A DNA stretch of 10,609 nucleotides, taken from positions 1 to 10,609 of the forward strand of contig LSSL01005189.1 in the NCBI GenBank assembly GCA_001953115.1, read 5' to 3'. This stretch comes from Smittium mucronatum (taxonomy: Eukaryota > Kickxellomycota > Harpellomycetes > Harpellales > Legeriomycetaceae). Positions 1 through 9,400 of this stretch are shown one piece after another; positions within the stretch are counted from its first letter, which is position 1, and each line of letters starts with the position of its first letter. The notes under the pieces were generated by a model. The model saw only the letters and a list, made by a program, of their open reading frames with translations, made no database searches and was not told the DNA's origin. The position numbers and the translations under genes were made by a program.

Positions 1-368
1 TGAGACATAGTCTAGTGCACAAGTCCAGCGCTCGACAGCCAGACGGATCTCAGCGTCTAACAGCTATTTGTAGGAAAGCCATGTCGATCAATCTCACGTT
101 TGGATAGGAGCCTAATTTTATTAATCATGTTAGAAGTAGGCTCTGACCAGGAGCTCAGTAGATTCAATGAACTATTTTTCATTGAAAAAGAGCTTAATTC
201 TTGACTGCACGTAACCTCAGTCATCCAGCCTACTTGAAGTAATTCAGGAAAGGGGGTATTTCGGTTGGTAGATTGAACTCTTTTCCCGTAGGTACGCAGC
301 CGGTAGTCCGGCAGAGGAGCTTATTGTAGTTAGGATAATAGTCTTTTCTATACGACTTTTTCTTTTTT
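1..368 (+). ncRNA. Candidate structured RNA, possibly Pol III-transcribed, class unknown (5' end may lie outside the window)
   Basis: The first 60 bases are about 53% G+C against mostly far lower values to the right, and no reading frame stays open. Complementary stems nest in order: TGAGA 1-5 with TCTCA 92-96; TCGACA 32-37 with TGTCGA 82-87; AGACG 41-45 with CGTCT 54-58; GAGCCTA 108-114 with TAGGCTC 137-143; AGCTC 152-156 with GAGCT 190-194, enclosing TTCAATGA 163-170 with TCATTGAA 179-186; GACTG 203-207 with CAGTC 218-222; CTTGAA 233-238 with TTCAGG 243-248 closed by a GTAA (GNRA-type) loop; GCCGG 299-303 with CCGGC 308-312. Positions 257-271 match a tRNA-type A box (TAGCTCAGTTGGTAG) at 12 of 15 bases; no clear B box is seen. 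T5 at 357-361 and T6 at 363-368 could terminate Pol III. GGAAAGCC at 73-80 faintly recalls RNase P conserved region I, but the other P/MRP blocks are not recognised. SRP, MRP or a SINE remain possible. Direction is inferred from the T runs. Confidence 0.35.
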
Positions 369-950
369 CATATTTTTTAGTATAGTTTTTAATGACGTTA
401 TCTTACAATAAAATTCCGTGATACAAAAAAAAAAAAGAATACCTATTATTAATACGAAAACTCGGATAAAAATGTTTTTTATAAAATTCAATCATCTTTT
501 TTATCTGTTTAGAAATTATTAATAAAAAATACAAAATAATAACAAAATGAAGAATGTTTTTTCCGAAATATAATTTGGAAAGTAAATATCAAAAATAAAA
601 CTAGTTGTTTCAGGAAACAAATCTATTTGAAAAAAGTTTTTCAAAACGATAATTGTTCGCTATTATCACAAACTATTTTTGCAAATAAAAATTCAAAAAT
701 TCTCATATTTTGTACTAATTCAGAAAAAAATATAGTTGCTAGTCATAAAAAGCCCCTTAAACGATATATTTATTCGTATAAATTTCAAATATTTCTGAAT
801 AATAAAAAACCATACATTGTAGTACCTATGTTACTTCTGGATAATACTTAGCTTTCAAACTAAAAATTGGGCTTTAACACATTATTATAGCATTAAAATT
901 TTTTAGCTATAAATTAAATATTCCGGATTTAAAATTGTTGATGCCTTTTC
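369..950. other. AT-rich intergenic stretch, no gene seen
   Basis: This is low-complexity A/T DNA with a 12-base A run at 425-436. The longest open stretch, 627-851 on the plus strand, begins at TTG with no ATG near its start and has no recognisable motif, so it is not called. No repeat or regulatory site could be supported. Confidence 0.5.
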
Positions 951-952
951 AC

Positions 953-980
953 TTAAGTTCCCTTTTATTTTTTTTTTCAA
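953..980 (+). repeat. Possible left terminal repeat of the piggyBac relic
   Basis: TTAA (953-956), then GTT, then CCCTTTT and a T-rich tract. It pairs with the A-rich stretch ending in GGG before TTAA at the right end. The match is short and in low-complexity DNA, and three bases separate TTAA from CCC, which is not canonical. Confidence 0.22.
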
Positions 981-1051
981 GTCCTATATTTTCTGCTTCA
1001 AATATCTATCGCATTGTTATTATTTTTACATTAATTAAAATTATCCTTTTC

Positions 1052-2770
1052 ATGGAGTCCTAAAACTTATTATTTTAATCCATCGACGATTCATCATCGC
1101 ACCCCTTTGATACTCAATTATCCAATCAAACCACCAATATAAATTTTTCTAGTTCTCAAAATTATAATTTTGAAAACCGAAATAATTTAAGGCAAAAATA
1201 TTTGTTCGCAAACCTGTGAAAGCTTAAAAAATATCATAAACATAATTTGGTCTAAAGAATTAAACATAAAGCGAAATATCCCATATTTTTTGGGAAATAA
1301 TGATTTTCCCGAGTTTATTTTAAATATGGAGAATATAACGCATTATAAAATATTCAAACTATACATTAAAGACGAGCTAATTAATAAGATAGCTGAGTTT
1401 TGGAATAAATATGCAGTTTTTAAACTGCCCAAAGAAAAAATAAAATCTCCTATTTCTTTCGATGAAATTGAAGTATTTTTTGGCATAAATATTTTGATGG
1501 GAATTAAAAAATCTCCTTAATATAGAGATTATTGGAGTACGGATCCCAAAATTCATGACCATTACATTGCCTATTTCATAAGCTCAAAAGAATTTGGATA
1601 TATTTTATCTAATATACAAGTCTCCTCGGAATATGAATGTAATTCAAAAAAAAATAGATGGGTTCAAGAAATTATCAAAAGTAAATTTTTTTACTGACTA
1701 CATAAAACAAAAATACCAGAAAAATTGTAATCCATCGCAGATTATTGAATTTGATGAATACATGATAAAATTTAAAGTTCGGAGTTCCATAAAACAGTAT
1801 ATGCCATTGACGCCGATTAAAAGAGGTTTAAAAGTATGGGTACTTTACGAAAAAGCTGGATATTTTGGAACTTTAAAATATACCGGGGCAAAATAATAAA
1901 TAAACCAATTAAAAGTATAGGGTTTAAAGTGGTTTCTAATATTATATCCAAATTGGATTATAAGAGCCATATAATATTTTTTGATAGATTCTTTTCATCT
2001 ATACCCCTAATTTTTTTTTTAAAAAAACACAGTTTTTACGCATGTGGAACTATAAGCACTAAAGGAAATATCTTCCTGGTTTTTTCTCAAAAAAAAATCT
2101 GAGAAAATATAGCTATGATTAGTTCAAAATTTCGTAAGGTTTATCGATAACTAAATGTATGGGTGTGAAGCCAGCTATCGTTATATCAAATTAAATTTCT
2201 CCGAAATACATAGAAGTCACTATTAGAACTTAACTTGATGAAACAGGTCCGGAAGTTCCTATACCCGCAATGACATTAGAGTATAAAAAAACATGAATTT
2301 GGTTGATAAATTTGACCAAAAAAACCATATTATGAAATATACAGAAAAAGTCAAAAATGGTGACACATAAAATTGTTTAGTTTTATTGATGTTATTATAG
2401 TCAATTCTTTTGTTTTATAAGGTTTTATTCACGATAAATATTCAAGAAATTTACAAAGAAAAAATGAAAGAAAAATAAAGGAATTGACTTGAAATAGTTG
2501 ATGGCCTTTGCGGAGAGAAAATATCATCTAATAAACAAATGAAATATCTCAGAAATATTAAAGCAAAAAAAAAATCAGCAGTTTGTCTCAGATTAGATCA
2601 GATTTTATGTTGAAATTCACCTGCCATTAAAAAACATTGTGGAAAATTGAGTTAACTGCCATAGAAAATTGAAAAAATCCAGAAAAATCTGAAAGTATAG
2701 TGTATATCAGATTCATCTTTGTATAAAGAAGGAAGAGCCATGTTTTACATTATTACACTTAAATAGGTAG
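1052..2770 (+). pseudogene. PiggyBac transposase pseudogene (DDE_Tnp_1_7 type), multiply frameshifted
   Basis: An intact version would cut and paste a TTAA-flanked element in the nucleus. The remains run for about 573 codon-lengths, full size for the family, in alternating frames. A possible start ATG at 1052 meets stops within 30 bases, then an Asn/Ser-rich N-terminal stretch (1079-1216). Frame 3 (1191-1697, one TAA at 1518) carries FFGINILMG and DYWSTDP. Frame 1 (1594-1893) carries FDEYMIKFK, with first catalytic Asp at 1753-1755, then SSIKQYMP, KRGLKVWVL and KYTG. Frame 3 again (about 1890-2099) carries FFDRFFSS, second Asp at 1983-1985 (Arg replaces the usual Asn), and ACGTIS. Frame 2 has VPIPAMTLEYKK, then a shift in an A7 run gives NMNLVDKFDQ with both final Asp codons (2305-2307, 2314-2316). 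KW, TGA (2361-2363, where a second Trp is expected), and FIDVIIVNSFVL follow. The end, HLCIKKEEPCF and LLH (2714-2758), matches the C-terminal Cys/His finger. At least six frame changes and many stops show it is dead. Confidence 0.92.
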
Positions 2771-3038
2771 ATTTTAATTATAAATACGCTATCTCTGAGT
2801 ATTTAAATCTTAATATTTGTTTTTTAAAAACATATATAAAACTCAACTTCTTTTTGAGATAAAGCATGTAGCTATTTTAAAAGAAATTTGAAAACATCGG
2901 TGAAAAAAAGGATTTTATTATAAAGTTTAGACAAAATATTTTACATTTAAATCTAAAAAGTTTTTTTTTCAGTATTTATGAAAATAGTTTGCATTTTTTT
3001 CAATAAAAATTTTCTATCTCGAGTCAAAAGTGTCGAAA

Positions 3039-3061
3039 TTAGCATAAAAAAAAAGGGTTAA
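3039..3061 (-). repeat. Possible right terminal repeat and TTAA target of the piggyBac relic
   Basis: Read on the minus strand this end begins TTAACCC followed by nine T, the same opening as TTAACCC of the moth piggyBac element. TTAA occurs twice in a row (3058-3061 and 3062-3065). It lies about 290 bases after the last readable transposase codon, a usual distance. The neighbouring TTAGCATAAAA recurs in the tandem array at 3313-3355. Confidence 0.35.
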
Positions 3062-3312
3062 TTAAAGTTTTAAATAATAGCATAAACATATAAAAAAATG
3101 CATCGTTTTTTAGTATCAAATGGCGTGATTGAAAGCAATAATGCGAATTATCCTAATGAAATATACCAAAATATAGTATTATGTATTATAGCACATTATA
3201 TTTTCCTAAATACACTCAAACAAAATATCATAAATTATGGAACAAACAGATCCATTTTATCAAACAAAAAATGGTGAAATAATTCATTACCACAATAAAG
3301 AATAAAAAAATG

Positions 3313-3355
3313 AAAATTAGCATAAAAATTAGCATAAAAATTAGCATAAAAATTT
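3313..3355 (+). repeat. 12-bp tandem repeat, about three and a half copies
   Basis: The unit CATAAAAATTAG repeats at 3321-3332, 3333-3344 and 3345-3355 (last copy altered at its end), with a partial copy before 3321. The same core, ATTAGCATAAAA, stands at 3038-3049 just inside the proposed right end of the piggyBac relic, and TAGCATAAACAT at 3078-3089 is related. It may have arisen by slippage from element-derived DNA. No function is evident. Confidence 0.75.
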
Positions 3356-3512
3356 CAAAATAAATAATCTAAAACACTGAATATGGAGATTAAATATAAA
3401 AATTAACATTTTATGTAAATCATACCAAAATACATTGGAACGTAACTTAGCTCAATTCGGTAAAAAGAACATAAAATTATACTATACTGTATTGTTTTTT
3501 ATTAGTTTGAAA

Positions 3513-3910
3513 AATTTAGTAAATTTCAAGACAAGATGATATAATATTGATTGCTGCACTACAATTTAGTCGATTACAGAATGCCGCAGTATTGAATTTT
3601 GTATTTACTACAATGTATTAGGCTATAGGACACGACATTAAGACATTATTTAATTCACTCCTGAGTATTTTATAGCATGTTAGCACAATATGGCAGCCTA
3701 TGACCAATTAAATTATAGAGGGTTTGGGGGTATAACATCACATTATTCTTTAAATTACTGCAATATGATTTATACCAGGTCATAAGTTTATTTAAATATG
3801 AATTATACTAAATTTAGCAGGTTTCAAGATATCACATCATAATACCTTAAATTTACTGCAGCGAAATGTTTTTCAAGATACCATAATGTATAATACATCC
3901 CATTTAACGT
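3513..3910 (+). repeat. Diverged tandem array, about 100-bp units, roughly four copies
   Basis: Units begin near 3513, 3612, 3711 and 3811. The clearest pair is 3711 and 3811: both open with AATT and a short purine-rich part, go through GGTTT and an ACATCA block, then TTAAATT, ACTGCA and ATG in the same order and spacing. The unit at 3513 shares AATTTAG and TTTCAAGA with the one at 3811, almost exactly three periods apart. The unit at 3612 is weakest, keeping mainly the AGG, GACATTA and ACTC positions. Alignment was by eye in A/T-rich DNA, so unit number and edges are approximate. It could be a small satellite or duplicated transposon debris. Confidence 0.4.
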
Positions 3911-6379
3911 CATAACTCATTAGTTCACAATGCGTTAGCCTAGTGTATAATAAAAATTAGAACTTATTAGCACCATATAGCATTAAAAAATAGAATAGTA
4001 CAACTTATTAAATTATCAATTTTAAACCTCGGCTATAGTTCAATATATACTTCAAATCTAGTTTAAGAATATTTTGCTATTATTTCTCATTAATTTGATA
4101 TTAAGTCATTATGTACTTAACCAATTATATATTTTTGTTATTCAAATCGCATGTTACATAATAAGCCAATTATTTTCTAAATTTAAAATAAGAATTTTTT
4201 TTTGCCAATTTCAGATTTTCCATGCAGAATTTTGGCTCCTGAAAGGAATAATATTTCCTAAAAAGAAAATAGACAAAAGTAAAGTGTCGGCTTTATCAAA
4301 GAATCTCCATGATATAGTTTTTGGGCGTATTGGTGCTGATAATGCTAAAGAAACCAACTAAAACTATTCTTATTACCACGAGGAAAAAACCGTGAGTAAT
4401 TTACCGCAAAATTGAGTTTATTGACTAGGATGAACAAGGTTGTTTCTTATAAGAGCTTTTACCCATGATTAATCGCTGTAGACAAAAAACTATTTTGGTT
4501 GATTCAATCCCATGTATTTTATTTGCTTAGATCGAAAGGATGGCCAATAAACTAACATACACTGAGTTATTTTCAGTTCTAGATTTCTATACGTTTGTAA
4601 ATGAAAATGCTTATTTCGTCTCCGATATTGAAATGATCATTAATTCAGCATGCTTTCACGTGGAAATTTAATATTTTCGGTCTTTTGTTAGTAATTAATT
4701 GGCCAATACCTATCTATGTGTGAGGTGTGTATGGTATTGCCTTCCAATAGGAGGCATGATGTTTAAATATATCAAATTTGTATTCATTAAAGATATGTTA
4801 AAATAGAGCGTGCTATTGTTTTATTTGGCTGGTTAATTATTTTTAATCCTTTCTGGACCGATAGTACAAAAATGGTAATCAGCTTTCAGTCAATGCAAAT
4901 AATTGCTGTAAGCAGAATTTTTATATTTAGATTAATTTCTACTGTCAATGAATAGAAAATGTTAAATTTCACAAATAGGAGTATAAATACATTTTTGAAC
5001 CTGGGTGGGGTTAGGGTGAGATCAATTGGCGTTTTATGGGCCAAAATTGACACCAATTAGCAATTTTTTATATAAAAGCAATCACATTTAACAAAATAGA
5101 CGAATAGTATTTTGTTTAATGTTTGAGAATGACATTCATTCAAAAATATGGCCTTATTTGGTTGTTTCTTGAATAATTACGATAAATGTTTTTAAGATAC
5201 AACTAAAGGGGCTCTATCCTTTATTGGGAAAAAAAAATCAAGTGTTTCCATTTGATAAACCCAAAAGGCCATTAGATTTATTGTATTTCAGCCATTGAAT
5301 GTTGCCTCCATTATTAGGTATTTCAGCTCCCAAATTTATTATGAGATCCCATTTTTGCACCCTACAGACCTAATATCGGGTAGCTGAAGTTCCAATAATA
5401 ACGAGTAGGAATTTGAATTCGGTTTTGGACTGGAAAGGATAACAACTTGTATTTTTTCTCAAGCTTTTATAGGGTAAGTTTTTAAATCAGATACCATTTC
5501 CCGTAAGATTTCAGCAAATAAACTACTTCTTCCACAACATGCTATCAAGTTTTATCTAGTGCATGCAAAGTATTCTTGAGTTAATTATTGATTATTCCAT
5601 TTGGTATAAATTAGCAGTCGTTGTCAGTAGCTTATTAATTTAGAGCGTTTAAAAATGCAGCTGGGAATATGTGGATTGCGAAAAGTTCAGCTGCTTTCAT
5701 TAACCACTGATTTTACACACACTTCTCCGCAGATCCCAAACTAGTAATGACATTATTAAAAAATTACACCAAGCAAATAATCTATTCCAGCTTATGCATA
5801 GGAAATAGAAAACTTTGGCATATTTAGAGTTTTTATAGGTCATATATTAGTAAATCGGACCTATTCATGGAAGAGCTCATCCAATGAATTCAATTCGGGA
5901 AAAGAGTCGGCCTAGACTTTTGTTGACTTTTTGTGTAAACTAATTTTGGCAATTTGTGAGATGAGAAGGGTAATAAACGTTTTTTTTGCGGTCAGTTAAA
6001 CATGTTAATTGATCAGTGGATTGCGAGCACAGTGGCATTCGTAGAAATGATCATTTCGGAAAGTGACAAGCCAACAGTGTATTGAGTGAAGTTGATTGAC
6101 AATACACAGAAAAGATACTGGCATGCGCTCGGCTTCAACTTTGCCACAAACAAAGTCTTCAAGCTCCGGATTAATTGGGCATTGGAATATACTGGCTGTG
6201 ATTATGTGGCTTCACCATTATTTTGATATATGATCAAACAAGAGATATTTCAACCTATTGGTACACAAATCATTCGCTAATGTGGGTACTCTAGTTTGTT
6301 CTTAAGTTTTATCATTGCCTCCAAAGCATTAAAAGATATAATTCATTCATCATGTATACCATAGCTTCCATTTTTCCTC
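3911..6379. other. Long AT-rich intergenic region, no supportable gene
   Basis: About 2.5 kb without a convincing gene on either strand. Open stretches exist (plus strand 4074-4361 and 4531-4671; minus strand roughly 6040-6235) but stop codons are about as frequent as expected for the base composition, and none begins with a credible start plus a recognisable domain. The part near 5980-6240 is richer in G+C than its surroundings and has fewer stops in several frames at once, which fits composition rather than coding. An inverted repeat AATTGG with CCAATT flanks about 5024-5059. No tRNA, rRNA or transposon end was recognised. Confidence 0.45.
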
Positions 6380-6487
6380 TAATAACTAATTTATTTTATT
6401 TTAAAGTATACATCCACTTTTCCTCTATTTTTTGGCATTCGAGTCATTAACCTCCTTCCCCCACAAGATAGTTATCTATTGTGTTAT
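6380..6487 (+). promoter_or_regulatory. Probable promoter and 5' leader of the hydrolase gene
   Basis: The 100 bases before the start hold a T/A-rich block with TTAAAGTATA (6402-6411), then pyrimidine-rich tracts including TTTTCCTCTATTTTTT (6417-6432) and CCTCCTTCCCCC (6451-6462). Such CT-rich stretches are common just upstream of fungal transcription starts. No exact TATA box or binding site for a named factor can be fixed from sequence alone. Confidence 0.35.
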
Positions 6488-6499
6488 ATGAATAAATGA
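6488..6499 (+). CDS. Three-codon upstream ORF overlapping the hydrolase start
   Basis: ATG AAT AAA TGA encodes Met-Asn-Lys. Its stop (6497-6499) overlaps the main start codon (6496-6498) in an ATGA arrangement, in a different frame. If the mRNA begins upstream of 6488, ribosomes scanning from the cap meet this ATG first, so main-ORF translation would depend on leaky scanning or on reinitiation at the overlapping ATG. If transcription starts between 6488 and 6495 the uORF is absent from the mRNA. Translation is not shown by the sequence. Confidence 0.3.
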   Translation: MNK

Positions 6500-9400
6500 C
6501 ATCTAAAGATTCGGAAGTCGGGGCCGGAAAATCTCACCATGAGTCTGCTCATGCCTCTCCCGAAATTCCTGGTTTGGGAAATAGTTTGTCATTCCTGTTT
6601 CCCAAATTCCTTCAACCTACCAAGACCACAAATGACAACGAAATTTTACCAATTAATAAGTATCCTAAAACATTCAAAGATTTGAGCAAGAAAAAGAGAA
6701 CCATTCTAATCCGTTCAGTTGAAAATTGGTTATCCAGCAATAAGCCAAATATAGCAGGTTATTGTGATGTTAGTAGAGATTCTCCAGGGAGTAGAAAAAC
6801 AAAAATTTATTATGAAATTTATGGAAATGGTCCCAAAAAGCTATTCTTAGTCATGGGTAACCTCTATTTCCATTAAACGCAAACTCCTCTTTTAAGATAG
6901 AAAGAATAGGATTTACATTTCCTCCAATATTTTTTTTTGCTGACTTTTAAATTTACTCTATTAGGGATGCTGGGTTCTACGGATTTTTGGAAGATCCAAT
7001 CTATATATTTCTCAAAAAAATCGGAATATCAGGTTTGTGTCTTTGATAATCGAGGAAGTGGCCGCTCCTCAATCGGAAAAGGGCCATACAGCACCACCGA
7101 AATGGCTATTGATTCATTGCTTCTATTAAAACATTTAGATTGGAAAGATAATGTTCATTTACAGGGTGTTTCCTTAGGTGGTATGATTGTCCAGAAAATG
7201 TGTCTATTAGCCTATTGTTTCTATTCAAAAGATACCGGAGAATTTAATTCATTTGAAGAAAGCTTGAAAAAATATCACAGTAGTAGCATCTTCATTAATT
7301 CCAATGACAACGGTTTCCCCACCTCCCCCATTAGCGTATCTAAAAAAAACCTTTCTGAAACAAGTTTTAACAGCAATGGTTCCACGAATTCTGAAATCTC
7401 AGAAAACTATTGTAATCTTTTTAAAACAGTTACTTTAGTTAACACTTATCAAAGCTTTGTAGGAGTAGTCCCCACTAAAAAAGGCTTCCTTCTAGCCCTC
7501 AATGGTCTCTCTTTATTAAGTGGAAATGTCGAGCCTTTACTTGATCTTGTTTTTTCAAAGGAATGGTTAAGCGAGAAGTTTGATCCAAATGTATATTATT
7601 TTAATATTGACGAGAAAGACGCTCAGAGTTTTGATTTCATAAATAGACACGTATTAGCTGCAGTATTTAAAGTAATAAGAAGGAATATCTTCGTGGACAA
7701 ATCTCGAAATCCAAACAGAATTGAAAGCCTTGTCCCTGGAAGTAAAACATCTCAAAAATTGGATGTCTCAGATAAAAATCTTAAAACCAAGGTTTCTACT
7801 CCAATCTTTGAAAATCAGCCAAAAAAAGTTAAAAAAGGTCTAATGAAAATTTCTAAAATTCGTAAAAATCCTAAAGTTTCTGAAGATAAACCGAGGCTTT
7901 CAAATTGCTCAAATCCTGATAAAATTTCTTCGGAGAATAATGTGGAGCCAGACTATTTGTTTGAAAACCAAGATGATGATTTTGAAAGCATGAATCACGA
8001 TATGGTATCTTCTCGATGCTCGGGTTCAGAAGAACCAGCAACAGAATCTTTGCATTCAAGTTGTGAGGGATCAAAATCTGAATCCCATAAAACTAAAAGC
8101 TCGATTAAAATTGAAGACCCTGCATTATCCAAAAATAAAGAGGCCCAAAACAATCTTAATCCATTCAAAATAAATTTTGGAAAAAGTCATTCTGAATCTA
8201 AAAATAACCCTTCCTCGGGAAAAAAGCTCTTTCAGATTAAATCTCCCAGTTTTAATTGTCCCGAAAATAAGAATGCCAAAAGCCATAAGCCCGATAGTCC
8301 CAGCGTTGTCGATTCTTTTCTATCAAACCTTAACCCTTTTCGAACAAATTCTAACTCCAAAAATCGCACAGAACCTAATGATTCTCATTCTGTCGCTGCT
8401 AATCTTTCCCAAGTGCCCAAATCTCATGAAAAAAATGAGAACCTAGACTCCTTTAAGCACAAAAAGACAGACGAAAATTTTTTAGAAAAAAAATTTTCTA
8501 TTATCCTTAAAAAGACTGGCCAAACTAGTTCTAAAGGTACAAAGCATGAAGATTCTGGAAAAAGTAAGTCATCTGGAGGTTGGGATCCGACTTCAAGGAT
8601 CAATATTCTCGATGGGTTTAAAAGTCACGCCGGTGATATGTATCAATTTACAGCTGCGGCTGGTCATAATGTCAGTTATGACGAAGCAAAACTAATGGTC
8701 GTGAGGAATCCTGGGACTCGCTTCATGGTTATTCATGGTTCTCAAGATAACGTAATCAGACTTTCATATTGTAGAAATTTGGCTCACAGTTTAGACTCCT
8801 TTTACACAACAATCTATGGAGCTGGTCATATGCCTATGTTTGATGCACCTCAGACTTTTAATACTATATTTGAAGCTTTCGTAAATGATTATGATTGGCT
8901 TAAAGTGCCTTTAGATGATAAATCCAGCTACGTAAAATTAGTTGGAGTAAACAACAATCAAGCTGTACTCAAAGCCGTTGAATTAGATTTTATTCACAGC
9001 ACTGGCAGCTCATCCTCAAAAAAGATTAAGTTCATGTCATTCCACAGCTCTTCTTTTAACCCTCTGGATAAAGTTACTCTTAATAAGAACTTTAGAAACA
9101 CCCTCAACTCGGGTCACATGAATTTTTTCAAAAAAATTCACACAAACTATCAAAATGAGGGTTCTCTAGTTCATAAATCCTTTAGTGAAAACGCTTCTCC
9201 TGTTCCAATGTCTACGTCCTCGACTCCTTCCTCTAAAGAAGAAATAGATATCAAATATTCATTTTCTGATCAGAATTTCAAACCAATTTCTGGATCTTCC
9301 CTTCAGTCCTCCGGAGATTATAGAGAGAATTCGATACAGAGCTGGGAAAGCATCAGTTTGTCGGAAGTTGTAGAAGTTCAAAAGAATTTAAATTCGGGAA

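Larger units (their letters stand above)
953..3061 (+). mobile_element. Degenerate piggyBac-type DNA transposon, tentative boundaries
   Basis: The element is defined by the broken piggyBac transposase inside it (1052-2770). Boundaries are inferred. The right end reads GGG directly followed by TTAA (3055-3061), preceded by an A run, as in piggyBac 3' ends where the terminal repeat abuts the TTAA target. On the left, TTAA at 953-956 is followed three bases later by CCCTTTT at 960-966, complementary to AAAAGGG at 3051-3057. The three extra bases and the low complexity make the left end uncertain; TTAAC at 874-878 is an alternative. The resulting size of about 2.1 kb is normal for the family. No intact long terminal repeat survives, so the copy looks old and immobile. 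Confidence 0.45.

Noticed and set aside
1..40. GACATAGTC resembling the P7/S element of group I introns
   Set aside because: Neither the partner P7 strand nor other conserved group I elements, nor an rRNA exon, are present.
250..325. Possible tRNA because of the A-box-like segment
   Set aside because: No cloverleaf with acceptor pairing, anticodon arm and T arm could be drawn.
627..851. Open plus-strand stretch of 74 codons
   Set aside because: It begins at TTG without an ATG, has no recognisable motif, and is a length expected by chance in this composition.
4074..4361. Open stretch of 95 codons whose second half follows a TTTCAG acceptor; continuation in another frame to about 4540 faintly recalled a BTG/Tob domain
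   Set aside because: There is no start ATG, the supposed similarity needs a frame change and several stops, and the by-eye alignment is weak. About one such open stretch is expected by chance here.
5001..5020. GGGGTTAGGGTG, telomere-like
   Set aside because: Only about one and a half repeat units, so not an interstitial telomere tract.
6040..6235. Minus-strand open stretch of about 63 codons with a loose piggyBac-like pattern
   Set aside because: Spacing does not fit the catalytic core, the key Asp is absent, and several frames are open together because the patch is less A/T-rich.
4981..6280. Apparently protein-like translation in plus frame 1 (to about 5640) and then frame 2, with several TGA stops
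   Set aside because: Stop density, roughly one per 20 to 24 codons, is only slightly below random expectation for this base composition, and no family could be named.
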